Notes: generated by a model not told the origin, from the letters alone. DNA of 25,983 bases from Priapulus caudatus (GCF_000485595.1 NW_014577986.1:30908-56890); one strand, 5' to 3'. Counted from the first letter of the stretch, positions 1-9,159 are shown. Numbers and translations: made by a program.

Positions 1-170
1 AGAGAGCAGAGAGGAGAGAGATGAGAGAGAGAGAGATGAGAGAGCAGAGAGACCGGAGAGAGCAGAGACGAGAGAGATGAGAGAGAGAGAGAGAGAGAAA
101 TAGACGAGAGATGAGAGAGAGAGAGAGAGATGACGAGAGAGATGAGAGTACGACGATGAGAGAGAGAAGA
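1..170. repeat. GA-rich simple repeat
   Basis: Almost pure GA dinucleotide sequence with interruptions, running into a TGCG block. It lies upstream of the first E9/E10 copy. In copies 2 and 3 the matching place holds a CT tract on the same strand, so this flank is not a simple copy of theirs. Confidence 0.9.
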
Positions 171-175
171 CGTGC

Positions 176-195
176 GTAGTTAGTCGTGGGTGTCA

Positions 196-234
<39 letters not shown>

Positions 235-258
235 TAGTTAGTCGTGGGTGTCAGCGTG
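176..258. repeat. TGCG tetranucleotide block with two spacer motifs
   Basis: A short form of the TGCG satellite that fills 9785-11160. Two copies of the spacer TAGTTAGTCGTGGGTGTCAG flank a run of about nine TGCG units. The last spacer leads directly into the acceptor region of exon E9. Confidence 0.85.
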
Positions 259-291
259 TGTTCGGCTGATGACATGATGGTTCTGTTGCAG

Positions 292-357
292 CCACTGCTC
301 GAAGAAATAGTGAATGCTGACCAGGGAGCGCCGTGCTCACCCAAGTACCTCAAGAAG
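292..357 (+). CDS. NF1: NF1 exon E9, copy 1 (intact, out of order)
   Basis: 66 nt, phase 0 at both ends, 22 residues beginning PLLEEIVNADQG and ending PKYLKK. It is bounded by an acceptor ending TTGCAG and a donor GTTGAC. It corresponds to the stretch just after LILCP in human NF1 (around residues 279-297). This copy has an open frame, while copy 2 (11199) has an in-frame stop and copy 3 (13565) is scrambled by indels. It lies before E2, so it cannot be in its transcriptional place: either a duplicated fragment in intron 1 or a misplaced contig end. Confidence 0.75.
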
Positions 358-599
358 GTTGACCTCAGTCCTTCTCTATTTCTCTTGACTGATATATATA
401 TCCCGACAAGATGGCGAGGGCAGTTTAGATTGTGAAGCGTACTGTTTCGCTTTACAGTTTAATGTTCTTGGAATTGGATAGGGCCAGTAGTGTGTGTATT
501 AATTATTATCTTATTTCTGAGGGGCTTAATCCATTAATGAGGGATAATTTGATCGAAATGCCACATCCTGTCATTGTAATGGGAAAATAAACTAACGGT

Positions 600-790
600 A
601 ATTGTAATAAGAATAATAAGAATAATAAGAATAATTCTGCTAGTATTACTATTGCTGCTGCTGCTGCTACTACTAATACTACTATTGCTGCTGCTGCTGT
701 GGCTGCTGCTGCTGTGGCTGTTGCTGTTGCTGCTGTTGCTGCTGGTACCATTACTACTACTACTACTAATAATAATAATAATAATGATGA
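600..790. repeat. Trinucleotide-rich tract in the E9-E10 intron (copy 1)
   Basis: Interrupted GCT, ACT and AAT triplets with GTGGCT and GTTGCT variants. The same tract sits between E9 and E10 in copy 2 (11515-11690) and copy 3 (13900-14070), with different triplet numbers. It creates spurious alanine- and leucine-rich open frames on the minus strand. Confidence 0.9.
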
Positions 791-878
791 TTGATTATAA
801 TTATTATTATCAATAATAGTTTACTATATATTATGTGAACTCTGTGTTTGAACCAGTTTTCTCGTATGGTTATTGCAG

Positions 879-1055
879 AAATCTTTCATCGACACCGTAA
901 AGAAATCGCTGATTGGTCAGGGCGGCTCCCGCCAGATGCAGGAGGGCGCTGTAGTCACCTGCGTGAAGCTGTGCAAGGCGTCGACGTACATCAACATCCT
1001 GGATAGCAGTAATGTGCTCTTCATCCTCGTGCACTCCGTCATTAACGAGCTCAAG
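879..1055 (+). CDS. NF1: NF1 exon E10, copy 1 (intact, out of order)
   Basis: 177 nt, 59 residues, phase 0 on both sides, acceptor TATTGCAG and donor GTGGGT. It starts KSFIDTVKKSLIGQGGSRQ and contains CVKLCKASTYIN, which is nearly identical to human NF1 in human exon 9. It ends LVHSVINELK. The reading frame is clean. This is the best preserved of three copies. Its position before E2 makes it either a duplicated fragment or an assembly artefact. Confidence 0.78.
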
Positions 1056-1110
1056 GTGGGTCGGTCTCTTCATCCTCGTGCACTCCGTCATTAACGAGCT
1101 CAAGGTGGGT
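1011..1110 (+). repeat. Exon-end/splice-donor minisatellite of E10, copy 1 (two units)
   Basis: The last about 40 nt of E10 plus the donor GTGGGT and three or four intron bases are repeated once, with a period of 49 bp. Both units carry AAG|GTGGGT. The same array has about ten donors in copy 2 and about nine in copy 3. Confidence 0.9.
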
Positions 1111-1113
1111 CAA

Positions 1114-1297
1114 TGACATACATTGTTTATTACCACGTGACATACATTGTTTATTACCACGTGACATACATTGTTTATTACCACGTGACATACATTGTTT
1201 ATTACCACGTGACATACATTGTTTATTACCACGTGACATACATTGTTTATTACCACGTGACATACATTGTTTATTACCACGTGACATACATTGTTTT
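1114..1297. repeat. 24-bp tandem array with CACGTG at each junction
   Basis: Seven perfect 24-bp units plus a partial eighth, starting at 1114 with exact 24-bp steps. Each junction makes the palindrome CACGTG, the first at 1134-1139, so there are seven E-box type sites. There is no sequence variation between the seven units. The open frame through it, repeating MTYIVYYH, follows from the period being a multiple of three and is not a gene. Confidence 0.95.
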
Positions 1298-1774
1298 TGC
1301 ACGAATACTGATTATCATATTTATGATATACAAATATGAATAGGATTGTTTTTTCTCCACTTATTTAGCACACACCTAATTAACTATGGCAGCTAGCAAT
1401 CTGTAATTTATCAGGAGAAATAACGTTCTCCATAGAAAGTACAGTGTGCATGTTGAGGTCAACTGGTCAATTCAAATATAGCGATTCATGTGGTTGCACT
1501 GCAAAATCAATGGGTGACAATTTTAGCACCGTAAAGTGCTGCCACACAGCGCAGAGTGACTCGTTACAAACGTTCGCTGTTCAGTTTTTCCATTCTGCAG
1601 CATGCTAAGACCGAAACCCCAACAGAAACCAAATCCATATAGTTTAGTTGTGCCGTGTTTATACTGGAATCGATCGATGGCACATGCCACAAGAGCCAGC
1701 CGCCGTTACACGTATGGTACACATAATTCTTTACATTGCTCACTGCTGATGGCATAGACTGATGGTAAAAGAGC
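1298..1774. other. Unassigned non-coding sequence
   Basis: No exon, transposon terminus or tandem repeat is visible. Ordinary AT-rich intergenic or intronic sequence up to the target-site duplication of the Harbinger element. Confidence 0.6.
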
Positions 1775-1777
1775 TAA

Positions 1778-3085
1778 TGCACCAGTCACACATATACACG
1801 ACACACGGCCAATTTTGGCAATTGGCAATTGAAAAATTGGCAATTTTGGCCAGTGCGTTGTCTTTCGCTGGATGTGCGTCAGCATTCGTTACTCGTTTGT
1901 CGAGCACGCTGGACCAACGCTATTCATTCGTTGTCATTCACTGTGTGCGTCGGGATTTTTGAGCATGCACAAAAATGTGCGCGGAGCTCGACGCATGAAT
2001 GTACACGCCAGAAGGACGCGCTGGATCAACGGCAGACACACGCGGAGCACACTCTGGGTATTCATTGTATGTTCGTCGGCTGAGGTGTGGCGAACACCTA
2101 GCGCGCACCTAGCGCACACCTAGCGTGCTTCTAACGCATGTCTAGCGAACATGCAGCGAATATGGGCGTGCTGAACGAGTGCTGAACGAGTCTGTAGCAC
2201 ACACAAGGATGAGGTGATGAAGTGTCCACCACTCTTGAGGAATGGCGTGCCATATCTGACGAGTTCATGGAGAGGTGGAACTTCCCCCATACCTAGTGTG
2301 GTGCACTTGATGGCAAGCACGTCAACTGCAAGTGTCCTCCAAACAGTGGTTCCCTATACTACAACTACAAAGGGTTCTACTCCGTTGTCCTCATGGCGCT
2401 CGTGGATGCTGATTACAAGTTCATCTGGGCAGACATCGGCGGCATGGGATCAGCATCAGACGCTCAGATCTACAATGCCTCTGAGCTGAATGAATGCATT
2501 GAAGATGGTAGTCTAGGCTTCCCTGATCCCGATCCTCTTCCCAACGACAACCAGGATGTGCGCCCTACTTCTTACGTCGGCGACAATGCCTTCGGCCTAC
2601 GACCCAACATGATGAAGCCGTACAGCCTCCGGGTTATGACGCGACCGGAGCGCATCTTGAACTACCGGCTTTCCTGAGCCATGAGGGTCGTAGAAAATGC
2701 TCGGAATCCTGGCCAACCGTTCCAAGTTCTCCTGAGCACGATGCAGCAGCAGCAGCAGCCTGAGACTGTCAAGCTCATTGTCACAGCATGCATGACCGCT
2801 GCCGTTCGCTGACTGTGCGTTGAATGCGCGTACCATTCGTTCCGTGCGCTAGCAACACGCTGTGTATTCGTTGGATTTTTTAACATGTGCGCCTTGTATA
2901 CGCTCTGTATACACTCTGTATGCACCCTGTACACGCGCAGCGCGCTAGCAACACGCTGTGCATTCGTTGTCAACTCGCTAGCTTCTCCCAAATTCTGACA
3001 AAAGTTGGGCGCACAACGACGCACTGATCTTATTTTCCATTTTTTCAATGCGCGGGCCGTGCGTCGCGTATGTGTGACTGGGCCA
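1778..3085. mobile_element. PIF/Harbinger DNA transposon, non-autonomous
   Basis: The element is flanked by TAA at 1775-1777 and 3086-3088, the 3-bp target duplication usual for this superfamily. Its ends are inverted repeats: left TGCACCAGTCACACATA, right (reverse complement) TGGCCCAGTCACACATA, and similarity continues inward to CACGGCC. It is 1308 bp long and holds a broken DDE transposase. Around 2848 and 2941 a segment including GCGCTAGCAACACGCTGTG is directly repeated inside the right arm. It lies between E10 copy 1 and E2, probably in intron 1. Confidence 0.85.
2231..2790 (+). pseudogene. Harbinger transposase (DDE_Tnp_4/HARBI1-like), decayed
   Basis: The frame shows EEWRAISDEFMERWNFP, then an in-frame TAG at 2294, then GALDGKHV, NYKGFYSVVLMALVDADY and a VGDNAF motif, a TGA at 2675, then MRVVENA. 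The three presumptive catalytic residues stay in a single frame: Asp at 2309 (DGKH), Asp at 2582 (GDNAF) and Glu at 2693 (VENA). Past the Glu there is a frameshift, after which ILANR and TVKLIVTACMT can be read in other frames. The DNA-binding partner gene and the N-terminal part are absent. The stops make it non-functional. The nuclease fold and PIF/Harbinger family are assigned from these motifs and supported by the TAA duplication. Confidence 0.88.
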
Positions 3086-3088
3086 TAA

Positions 3089-3362
3089 GAGTCCAAGAGG
3101 GACTGGAATTGCCAAATACGGTATTCGCTTTCAAACTACCAGACCAATTGCAACCAAATTTTGCATGGAATCTGGGTGCCTACCCAGTCTGGTTTTAGGC
3201 TAAAGAAATTTTCATTTACAGTGACAGAATTTGTTGAAGTGAGGTAAAAAAAAGAATTAGCCAATCAGCTAACAGGTTTCTGCCGACCAGCTTACCAGAT
3301 AAAAATTGAAATGTTCTGCAGCATTGGACATTTTCATAATATCAATTCTTTGCACACTCAAC
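3089..3362. other. Unassigned intron 1 sequence
   Basis: No coding or repeat feature recognised between the transposon and dispersed repeat A. Confidence 0.5.
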
Positions 3363-3733
3363 ATTAAATTGACTACGTCACGAATTTGCTATGGTGTATA
3401 TTTGTGTAATTTTTGTTGCAATTTTTTACTTGAAAAGTAAGTACTAATGGCACTAAATGTATCCTCAAATTCTTACCTGATAAGATTGTTTTTCAACTAG
3501 TTAAAAATCGATTTGGGTTTTTGGGCGATTTGATATATTGATCATGACATTAAAAATGCTTGCTATGGGCTATGTATAAGTCGCGAGTGTTTGTTCACAT
3601 CGAACGATATAGCAAAATAGGAAGTACAATGCAGCAATTTGACCATAAAAAGTGAACAGAATCACTTACATTTTGTTAAGAGGCGGACATTTTTTTTTTT
3701 TTACTTTTACTATTTACAGTGACGTAATAACTT
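3363..3733. repeat. Dispersed repeat, copy A
   Basis: About 370 bp nearly identical to 6753-7114 (copy B) in the same orientation. It begins ATTAAATTGACTACGTCACG and ends near CAGTGACGTAAT. The sub-terminal ACGTCAC and GTGACGT are inverted to each other, which suggests a small MITE-like element, though no clean terminal repeat or target duplication is visible. It has no coding potential. Confidence 0.85.
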
Positions 3734-4655
3734 TAAGGTACGTTATGATATAGTGTCACCTCTTCCATTGATAAACGAAATAAGCATTCCACAATAGAGT
3801 AAGCTAGGTTACAACAATGACCAGCCGTAACATTTAGTGTCAAAGTTTTAGTGACTGGCCCCAACCACACTGCTGGTGTGACTGGCTGGCATTTTCAGGT
3901 CAAAGTTAATTTCCTTTCTCACTACACAGTGGCTGCCCTTTTAAGTTTGATAACACGATAGAATTGATTTTGAAGTCCTGTGCTAAGGATAGTAAAAAAA
4001 AATGTCTTTCTTTTGGCTGGGCAACTTTCCACTATAAATGCCCCAGATCTTATAAAACTGAATTTCCCTGAACACGTAAACTGGTCTGTTTGACAGTTGC
4101 CTTTGCAATCTTCATACAGTAGAGAAGACCAAAGCTCACGTTCACATGCTGATGGAAACATCCACGGCCATGATTGGCTATTTATGAAGTGTCAAGCGAC
4201 TACTTCACTGGAAATAAGAAATGTTGTCGGTGCAGTGTCTTGACTCTAGGTGTCTATAATGTTCGATTCTCTAACATTATCTATAACATAAAACGTTTTT
4301 TAGAGGTAACCTTAATTTTTCCTAGGTTGTTTTTTCTATACTAAATATTGCATATATGCATATTGTATACAGACGATTGTGTAAGACACAACTAAGCATG
4401 CGTGTATGACTGTAAATATGTTAATTTTCGTGGTTCCCAACCTGTCCCAATAGAGTGGGAACCCACTGTAGTGAGTCAAGACAGTAAGTTGAATCAACAA
4501 AAAACACGTTTTGTTATTGATAATTTTAGAATATAAGGGGCAAGGGGGATACCCTTGTATGGAAGTGTGCATATCAAATGAGTGGATTTTATGTACATTT
4601 CTGGTTTCTTCGCAGAGTTTTACGTGAATGTAAAACTGTCGATCGTTTATTGCAG
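3734..4655. other. Intron sequence upstream of E2
   Basis: No exon or recognisable element. The human exon-1 motif is not found here or elsewhere in the window, so the start codon exon is presumed to lie upstream of base 1. The sequence ends with the E2 acceptor TTATTGCAG. Confidence 0.5.
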
Positions 4656-4799
4656 CTTCCGATAAGGACGGGTTTGCACACCACCCACTCCCGCATCAAT
4701 GTAGAGCAGAACAAAGAATGCTTGATCAACGTCAGTCGATACAAGTTCACCCTGGTGATCAGCGGCCTCACTCAGATCCTGCGCACTGTCGGCACCATG
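4656..4799 (+). CDS. NF1: NF1 exon E2
   Basis: 144 nt, 48 residues, phase 0 both sides, acceptor TTGCAG and donor GTAAAT. It starts LPIRTG and holds NKECLINVSRYKF and LVISGLTQIL, aligning without gaps to human NF1 residues 21-68 (NKECLINISKYKF, LVISGLTTIL). Human exon 2 has the same length and phase. This is the first in-order exon. It encodes the start of the N-terminal HEAT-like repeats that scaffold the neurofibromin dimer; neurofibromin converts RAS-GTP to RAS-GDP through a domain beyond this window. Confidence 0.97.
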
Positions 4800-5194
4800 G
4801 TAAATATCACTTAATAACTCGGTGCATTTTCATTAAATCACGATTTTTTAACGTACTAGACCTGTGAATAAGTGTCGGGGAGGCTGTCGGGTTGTGTGTT
4901 TACGTTAGTTTCGCGGCCCGGTCAGGCGAGAAAATGCCAGACCACAGACGAGCTGACCTTTGCTAAATTACCATCGACGTCAGCGTCGAATATACCCCCT
5001 GCAGGAATGCTGGGGAGCGCTTCATGTTGATTCCTTAATATCAAGGTCCGAGCCTCATTCCATTTCATTCCATGTGAAGCACGTCGGTGAAATGCGAAAA
5101 AAATGTAATATCGAGCAGGATGTTGCAGAGGTTGTGTTCATTGATCGTGTCTGTGGTATGATATTGTGATGACGTTACCTTCTGTTTACCGCAG

Positions 5195-5278
5195 AAAATC
5201 TTCGGCCCCGAAGCGGAACGCAATTTCTACGAGTCGCAGCTGATAATTCTCGACACACTACATCAGTGTCTCAATGGG
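5195..5278 (+). CDS. NF1: NF1 exon E3
   Basis: 84 nt, 28 residues, phase 0, acceptor CCGCAG and donor GTACGT. It reads KIFGPEAERNFYESQLIILD and ends HQCLNG, matching human residues 69-96 (SQLIILDTLEKCLAG). Exon length is the same as in human. It belongs to the N-terminal HEAT-like scaffold. Confidence 0.96.
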
Positions 5279-6258
5279 GTACGTGAGTGCAATGTAACCG
5301 GCACGCGTAATATTAATACAACCCAGGGTTTCTTATACATAGGAGGCACAGTGGCGTACCGCCGTTGTCAAATTTAACATCGCCGTTGTGAAAATGTTCC
5401 TGTATTTACTGATAAGTATATCCTGTATCTATATACCTATAAGTATATCAATACATCCTGTATTTGAATCCATCATGCACGTTTTTTCCCAAACTGGCCA
5501 TTACATCCTTTGTCTAATTTTCGCTCAGAAGAAACCCTGCAACCGCGCGAGATAATTAAAACATAGGTGCGTAGTTGGAGCGAGAAAGTGAAGTTCAATT
5601 GAAGGGAACTTGAAGTCTAATTTGAGGAGAATTTGAATGTAGTGAATTGGGAATTGGAAATTAAATATATACATATATGTATAGAGTTTTCCCTAGGCCT
5701 TAAACGTATGTCGGGTCAGACATATCTTCAAAGCTGAGCTGATTGGCTACATGCCATAAATCCATCAACACGCCTTAATTGCCTAGTCGATATGCCCTAA
5801 TTTTCAGCTAACTGTGTTTGATTTTGATATCCAAACACAGACATGCTATGATGTATGTCTCACACTTTGATGTATAGGTTTTCATGATGATCGAGTTTAA
5901 TACCTGCATTTTGGAGCCGCTTATGTCTTGCGGATTGACTCCAATTGGTGCTACCCCTCCCAGGGCCTCCCCCATCCATCCATAAACAACAAGACCTCTG
6001 ATATTCATGGGGAGAACCCCAAATATATATAGCTAAAACTATGACAACTAATTCAGTCGACCTGCACCATGTTATCAGGAGTGAGTAATAGAGATTATTC
6101 TCTATTATTTATCTCTATTATTCACTCCTGATGTTATGTAGTACACCCCCCTGACATTTTCATTTTTTCACAATCATGGCCTTAGTATTTCTTGCTCTGA
6201 AGTTTTTGCGCGAGAGAAGCTCAGGTTGCATGCATAGTTTTGCCGTGAATTCTTGCAG
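5279..6258. other. Intron E3-E4
   Basis: Contains a short degenerate repeat of CCTGTAT and TAAGTATATC motifs around 5395-5465, and the foldback element at 6074-6132. No other feature recognised. Confidence 0.6.
6074..6132. mobile_element. 59-bp foldback element 1 (MITE-like)
   Basis: A near-perfect 22-bp inverted repeat with one mismatch, ends ATCAGGAGTGA and TCACTCCTGAT, around a 15-nt loop. It is flanked by GTT on both sides, compatible with a 3-bp target duplication. It shares its terminal eight bases with the foldback at 8755-8826. Confidence 0.6.
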
Positions 6259-6327
6259 CAACCGAAAGACACGACGAGACTTGACGAGGCAATGTACGTG
6301 AAACTTCTTCTGCCAGAGATTATACAG
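6259..6327 (+). CDS. NF1: NF1 exon E4
   Basis: 69 nt, 23 residues, phase 0, acceptor TTGCAG and donor GTTTGT. It reads QPKDTTRLDEAMYVKLLLPE, against QPKDTMRLDETMLVKQLLPE in human from residue 97. In human this sequence and E5 are one exon, so the intron after E4 is extra here. Confidence 0.95.
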
Positions 6328-6642
6328 GTTTGTTTCGAACATGTATCCGGTAGTCTCAGTTAATCGAATGCTTGATGAGTGGTAAAAGAAACACCTCTAA
6401 AGTGTAAGTCTCACAACCATGCTCATCGTATATACTCGTAATGATAAGAGTAATTTCTTCAAAGTATTAAAAAAAATACATTCACCTATTAATTCAAAAT
6501 TTAGAAATTCACTTAACAGTTATATATTTTGGCTTTATTTTTAAATAAAATTGCTTCTGGACGTTTAAAATGAATGAAACGTTTCACTCAAAGTTTCTGC
6601 CAAGATTCTTCACTAGCTGTGATATCTGGTTTTTATTTCTAG

Positions 6643-6749
6643 TTCATAAACTACTCCAATGAAAGTCCACTGAAGGCCCTGGCTTCAAAGGTGTTGTTCG
6701 CACTGAGCCTTAACAACTTCACAGCGGTCTTTAATCGCATTTCTGCCAG
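6643..6749 (+). CDS. NF1: NF1 exon E5
   Basis: 107 nt, starts in phase 0 and ends two bases into an Arg codon (AG|G). It encodes FINYSNESPLKALASKVLFA then LSLNNFTAVFNRISAR, matching human LFSLSCNNFNAVFSRISTR up to residue 160. The acceptor is TTTCTAG. The donor GTAATT directly abuts dispersed repeat B, whose first base is intron base 4. Confidence 0.95.
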
Positions 6750-6752
6750 GTA

Positions 6753-7114
6753 ATTAAATTGACTATGTCACGAATTTTCTATGGTGTATATTTGTAAAAT
6801 TATTGTTGCAATTTTTTACATAAAGTAAGTACTAATGGCACTGAATGTATCCTCAAATTCTTACCTGATAAGATTGTTTTCTAACTAGTTAAAAATCCAA
6901 AAACTATAGGCGATTTGATATATTGATCACGACATTAAATGCTTGCTATGGGCTATGTATGAGTTATGCATGTTTCTTCACATCGAACGGAATAGCAAAA
7001 TAGGAAGTATAATGCAGCAATTTAACCATGAAAAGTGAAAAGAATCGCATACATTTTGTGAACAAGTCGACATAATTTTTTTTACTTTTACTATTTACGG
7101 TGACGTAATCACTT
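6753..7114. repeat. Dispersed repeat, copy B
   Basis: Direct copy of 3363-3733 with scattered substitutions and small indels. It starts three bases after the E5 splice junction, so part of the donor consensus (intron positions +4 to +6) belongs to the repeat. Confidence 0.85.
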
Positions 7115-7264
7115 GGTGTTATCGTGTTTACTCTCGCGGTTATGATATTGATCATTCTGACACGTCACTCTCGCATCCACATAACATGCACAGTGCGTCT
7201 CATTAGAAGAGTGGTTTGCTGTGCTGCTGATCACTTTCACCCCGTCTATTCCACGGCACAGTCG

Positions 7265-7278
7265 TGATACATGCGCCC
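7265..7278. repeat. C homopolymer
   Basis: A run of about 13 C in the intron before E6. A likely site of length variation and sequencing error. Confidence 0.8.
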
Positions 7279-7408
7279 CCCCCCCCGAGGTGCTGCTTCT
7301 TAGTTAACTTTCTTGTGTCATGTCATCTGTAGCGTGCCGGCCGCACGTTGACACACACAAGGGTGGCAGTTGTTTACCTCTTTGGTTTATCTTTGCTCGT
7401 GCGTTTAG

Positions 7409-7518
7409 GCTTCATGCTCTGTCTACCTCAAGTGACCAGGACCCTGGTGACTACAGTGATCTGGAGCTAATCCAACATATCAATGTAGATTACACACGAC
7501 TGATCAAACTACTAAATG
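7409..7518 (+). CDS. NF1: NF1 exon E6
   Basis: 110 nt. The first base completes the Arg codon begun in E5 and the last base opens a Glu codon finished in E7, the same phases as human exon 5 (107 nt). It reads LHALSTSSDQDPGDYSDLE then LIQHINVDYTRLIKLLN, matching human ELLQYINVDCAKLKRLLK. The acceptor is GTTTAG and the donor is GTTAGT. Confidence 0.95.
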
Positions 7519-8287
7519 GTTAGTACTATATTTCATGGATGGAAAATTTGTGCAATGGCAGTCATTATATGTTAGAATGAGTGCACCCTGTGAATACATA
7601 ATGAAGTCAAAGAATTGGTCCAGAATTTTGGTTTGTGTTGTAAGCGAGTGTGTATTCTATTGAGTTGATATATTTTGATGTAATACTGTAGTCAGAGTCT
7701 GGCATGGGTATGGAAAGGTCCTGGAATTTGATCTGACTCCTTGAAAATTCGTTGAATTATAATATATTGTGTGTTATACTGGAATTGCTGAGGATAATTT
7801 GTCAATTGTCTTGAGTTATAAGTGACTTCACGCTATATCGAACCACGACCACCATTTATTTCTACTGCACTGATCTATGTTCAGGGGACATAGGAAACAT
7901 TTTCAAACCGTTTTTATTGTGGTTCTGTGGATGAAATGTACATTCTTTTCAATTTATATGTTAATAATTTGATGAGAATTTAATTAATCAATTAATTAAG
8001 ATAAATAATAATTTATAATTATATATTATATTAATATCTAATATATCAGATATTATATATAATATTAATAAGGTAATAATTTGATGATAATTGTTGAGAA
8101 TTTAGATGTTGGTGAATGATGCTCGTACTAAGTAATCATGTGCTATATAGCGTACGAGTATATACGCTAGTTGTATAGTAGTAAGTATATAGCGTATAGT
8201 CAGCGTGCGAGCGACAGCTTCATGTGTCGCCCCATGCGGCATCGAGTTTGGACAGTGAGATGTTTCAAAGTCGGATCTGTTTCTCAG
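7519..8287. other. Intron E6-E7
   Basis: AT-rich. Around 7960-8100 there is a highly AT-rich stretch with overlapping palindromes (ATTAATCAATTAATTAA and AATATCTAATATATCAGATATT) and a direct repeat of GTAATAATTTGATGA. From 8120 to 8215 there are several ATAGCG and TATATAGC motifs. No exon seen. Confidence 0.6.
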
Positions 8288-8431
8288 AAACGAATCAGAA
8301 GTTCCGTAATCTTAAGAAACAAGTGCAGCCCGTGTTGGTGCACAGCCTGGAGAAGGCAATATGGAACTGGATGGACACTTATCCGGAAGAATTCACCGAA
8401 CTCCAGAAGAAACCGAACGATGAACTGACAG
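8288..8431 (+). CDS. NF1: NF1 exon E7
   Basis: 144 nt, entering in phase 1 and leaving in phase 1. It reads ETNQKFRNLKKQ, then HSLEKAIWNWMDTYPEEFTE, against human NSLEKAFWNWVENYPDEFTK. Its length equals human exons 6 plus 7 (68+76 nt), so one vertebrate intron is absent here. The acceptor is TTCTCAG and the donor is GTATCG. Confidence 0.96.
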
Positions 8432-8754
8432 GTATCGAGAGTAATTTTAATTATTTTTTTTATTATGAGATTTTATTTATTTTTCGAAAGATCCACATAA
8501 TCAATCCGTTCGCCTTGGCTTCGATAAACGTTTTTGCCCGAACAAGGTTTCTGCTTCTCGCCACCCACTGTGACAAGTCCATGCAACTTCGTTCAGGTTG
8601 TCACAGACCGCTAGATCAGTCGTAGTATGTTTTGCTAACAGGTTAATTACATAAACTCGTTATCGTGAAACACGAAGAACTGACAAGTAGCTCAGAAGAA
8701 CCGAAAAGCATTCGTGAACTTGTACGTAGTTTACATTAGTTTACATTACATTAC

Positions 8755-8826
8755 ATCAGGAGCTAATAATGACAAATTAGTCATTATTAGTTTGTCATTA
8801 CTAGTTTGTCATTACTAGCTCCTGAT
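8755..8826. mobile_element. 72-bp foldback element 2 (MITE-like)
   Basis: 22-bp arms with one mismatch, ends ATCAGGAGCTA and TAGCTCCTGAT, flanked by TAC on both sides. The interior repeats AGTTTGTCATTACT. It shares the terminal octamer ATCAGGAG with the element at 6074-6132. Confidence 0.6.
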
Positions 8827-8844
8827 TACATTACAATTAGTTTA

Positions 8845-8862
8845 CCCCCCCTCCCCCCCGGA
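8845..8862. repeat. C-rich tract
   Basis: Runs of seven and eight C separated by CT, shortly upstream of E8. Confidence 0.8.
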
Positions 8863-8993
8863 CTCCCGGTGAAGAAGCTTCTAGACTCGGCTACCGCGTG
8901 AACTCATTAGTTCTGTGATGAAGCCGCGGTATGATGCGTCTCACGGTAACCTGTCTCTGGCTGCTACGCGCCTGCCGCGTCGCGTCTCACCTG

Positions 8994-9027
8994 TGACCTA
9001 TGACCTGTGACCTATGACCTGTGACCT
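8994..9027 (-). promoter_or_regulatory. Five TGACCT half-sites at 7-bp spacing (DR1-like array)
   Basis: TGACCT occurs at 8994, 9001, 9008, 9015 and 9022. Read on the minus strand this is AGGTCA with a 1-base spacer, the DR1 arrangement bound by RXR, HNF4 and COUP-type nuclear receptors in known animals. It ends 14 bases before the E8 acceptor. It may equally be a heptad microsatellite with no regulatory role. Confidence 0.45.
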
Positions 9028-9041
9028 ATGCGATGTTGCAG

Positions 9042-9145
9042 AGGCGTGTGAGAAGTTGTTTGATCACTTGGACACATTCACCGACAACACGAAGAAGAAA
9101 GCGACCGTGTGGCCCTTGCAAATGATGTTACTCATACTCTGCCCT
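9042..9145 (+). CDS. NF1: NF1 exon E8
   Basis: 104 nt. The first two bases complete the Glu codon from E7; it ends in phase 0. It reads EACEKLFDHLDTFTDNTKKK then ATVWPLQMMLLILCP, against human KAAVWPLQIILLILCP. The acceptor is GTTGCAG and the donor is GTAAGT. In human, this and E9 form one exon. Confidence 0.96.
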
Positions 9146-9159
9146 GTAAGTAGAATAAT

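Noticed and set aside
506-751. Alanine-rich minus-strand protein
   Set aside because: Lies over GCT/ACT triplet repeats in an intron.
292-1055. A second, paralogous NF1 gene
   Set aside because: Only two exons are present and the intron between them is shared with copies 2 and 3, which fits a local duplication or assembly artefact better than a paralogue.
1114-1297. CRISPR-like array
   Set aside because: The 24-bp units are head to tail with no unique spacers, and the window is animal DNA.
1113-1343. Open frame with repeated MTYIVYYH
   Set aside because: By-product of a 24-bp period; no start context, splice sites or homology.
2393-2677. An active transposase gene
   Set aside because: In-frame stops at 2294 and 2675 and a frameshift after the catalytic Glu interrupt it.
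1-4655. NF1 exon 1 and promoter
   Set aside because: I looked for a Met-led 20-residue exon ending before LPIRTG and for promoter features and found none that I can support.
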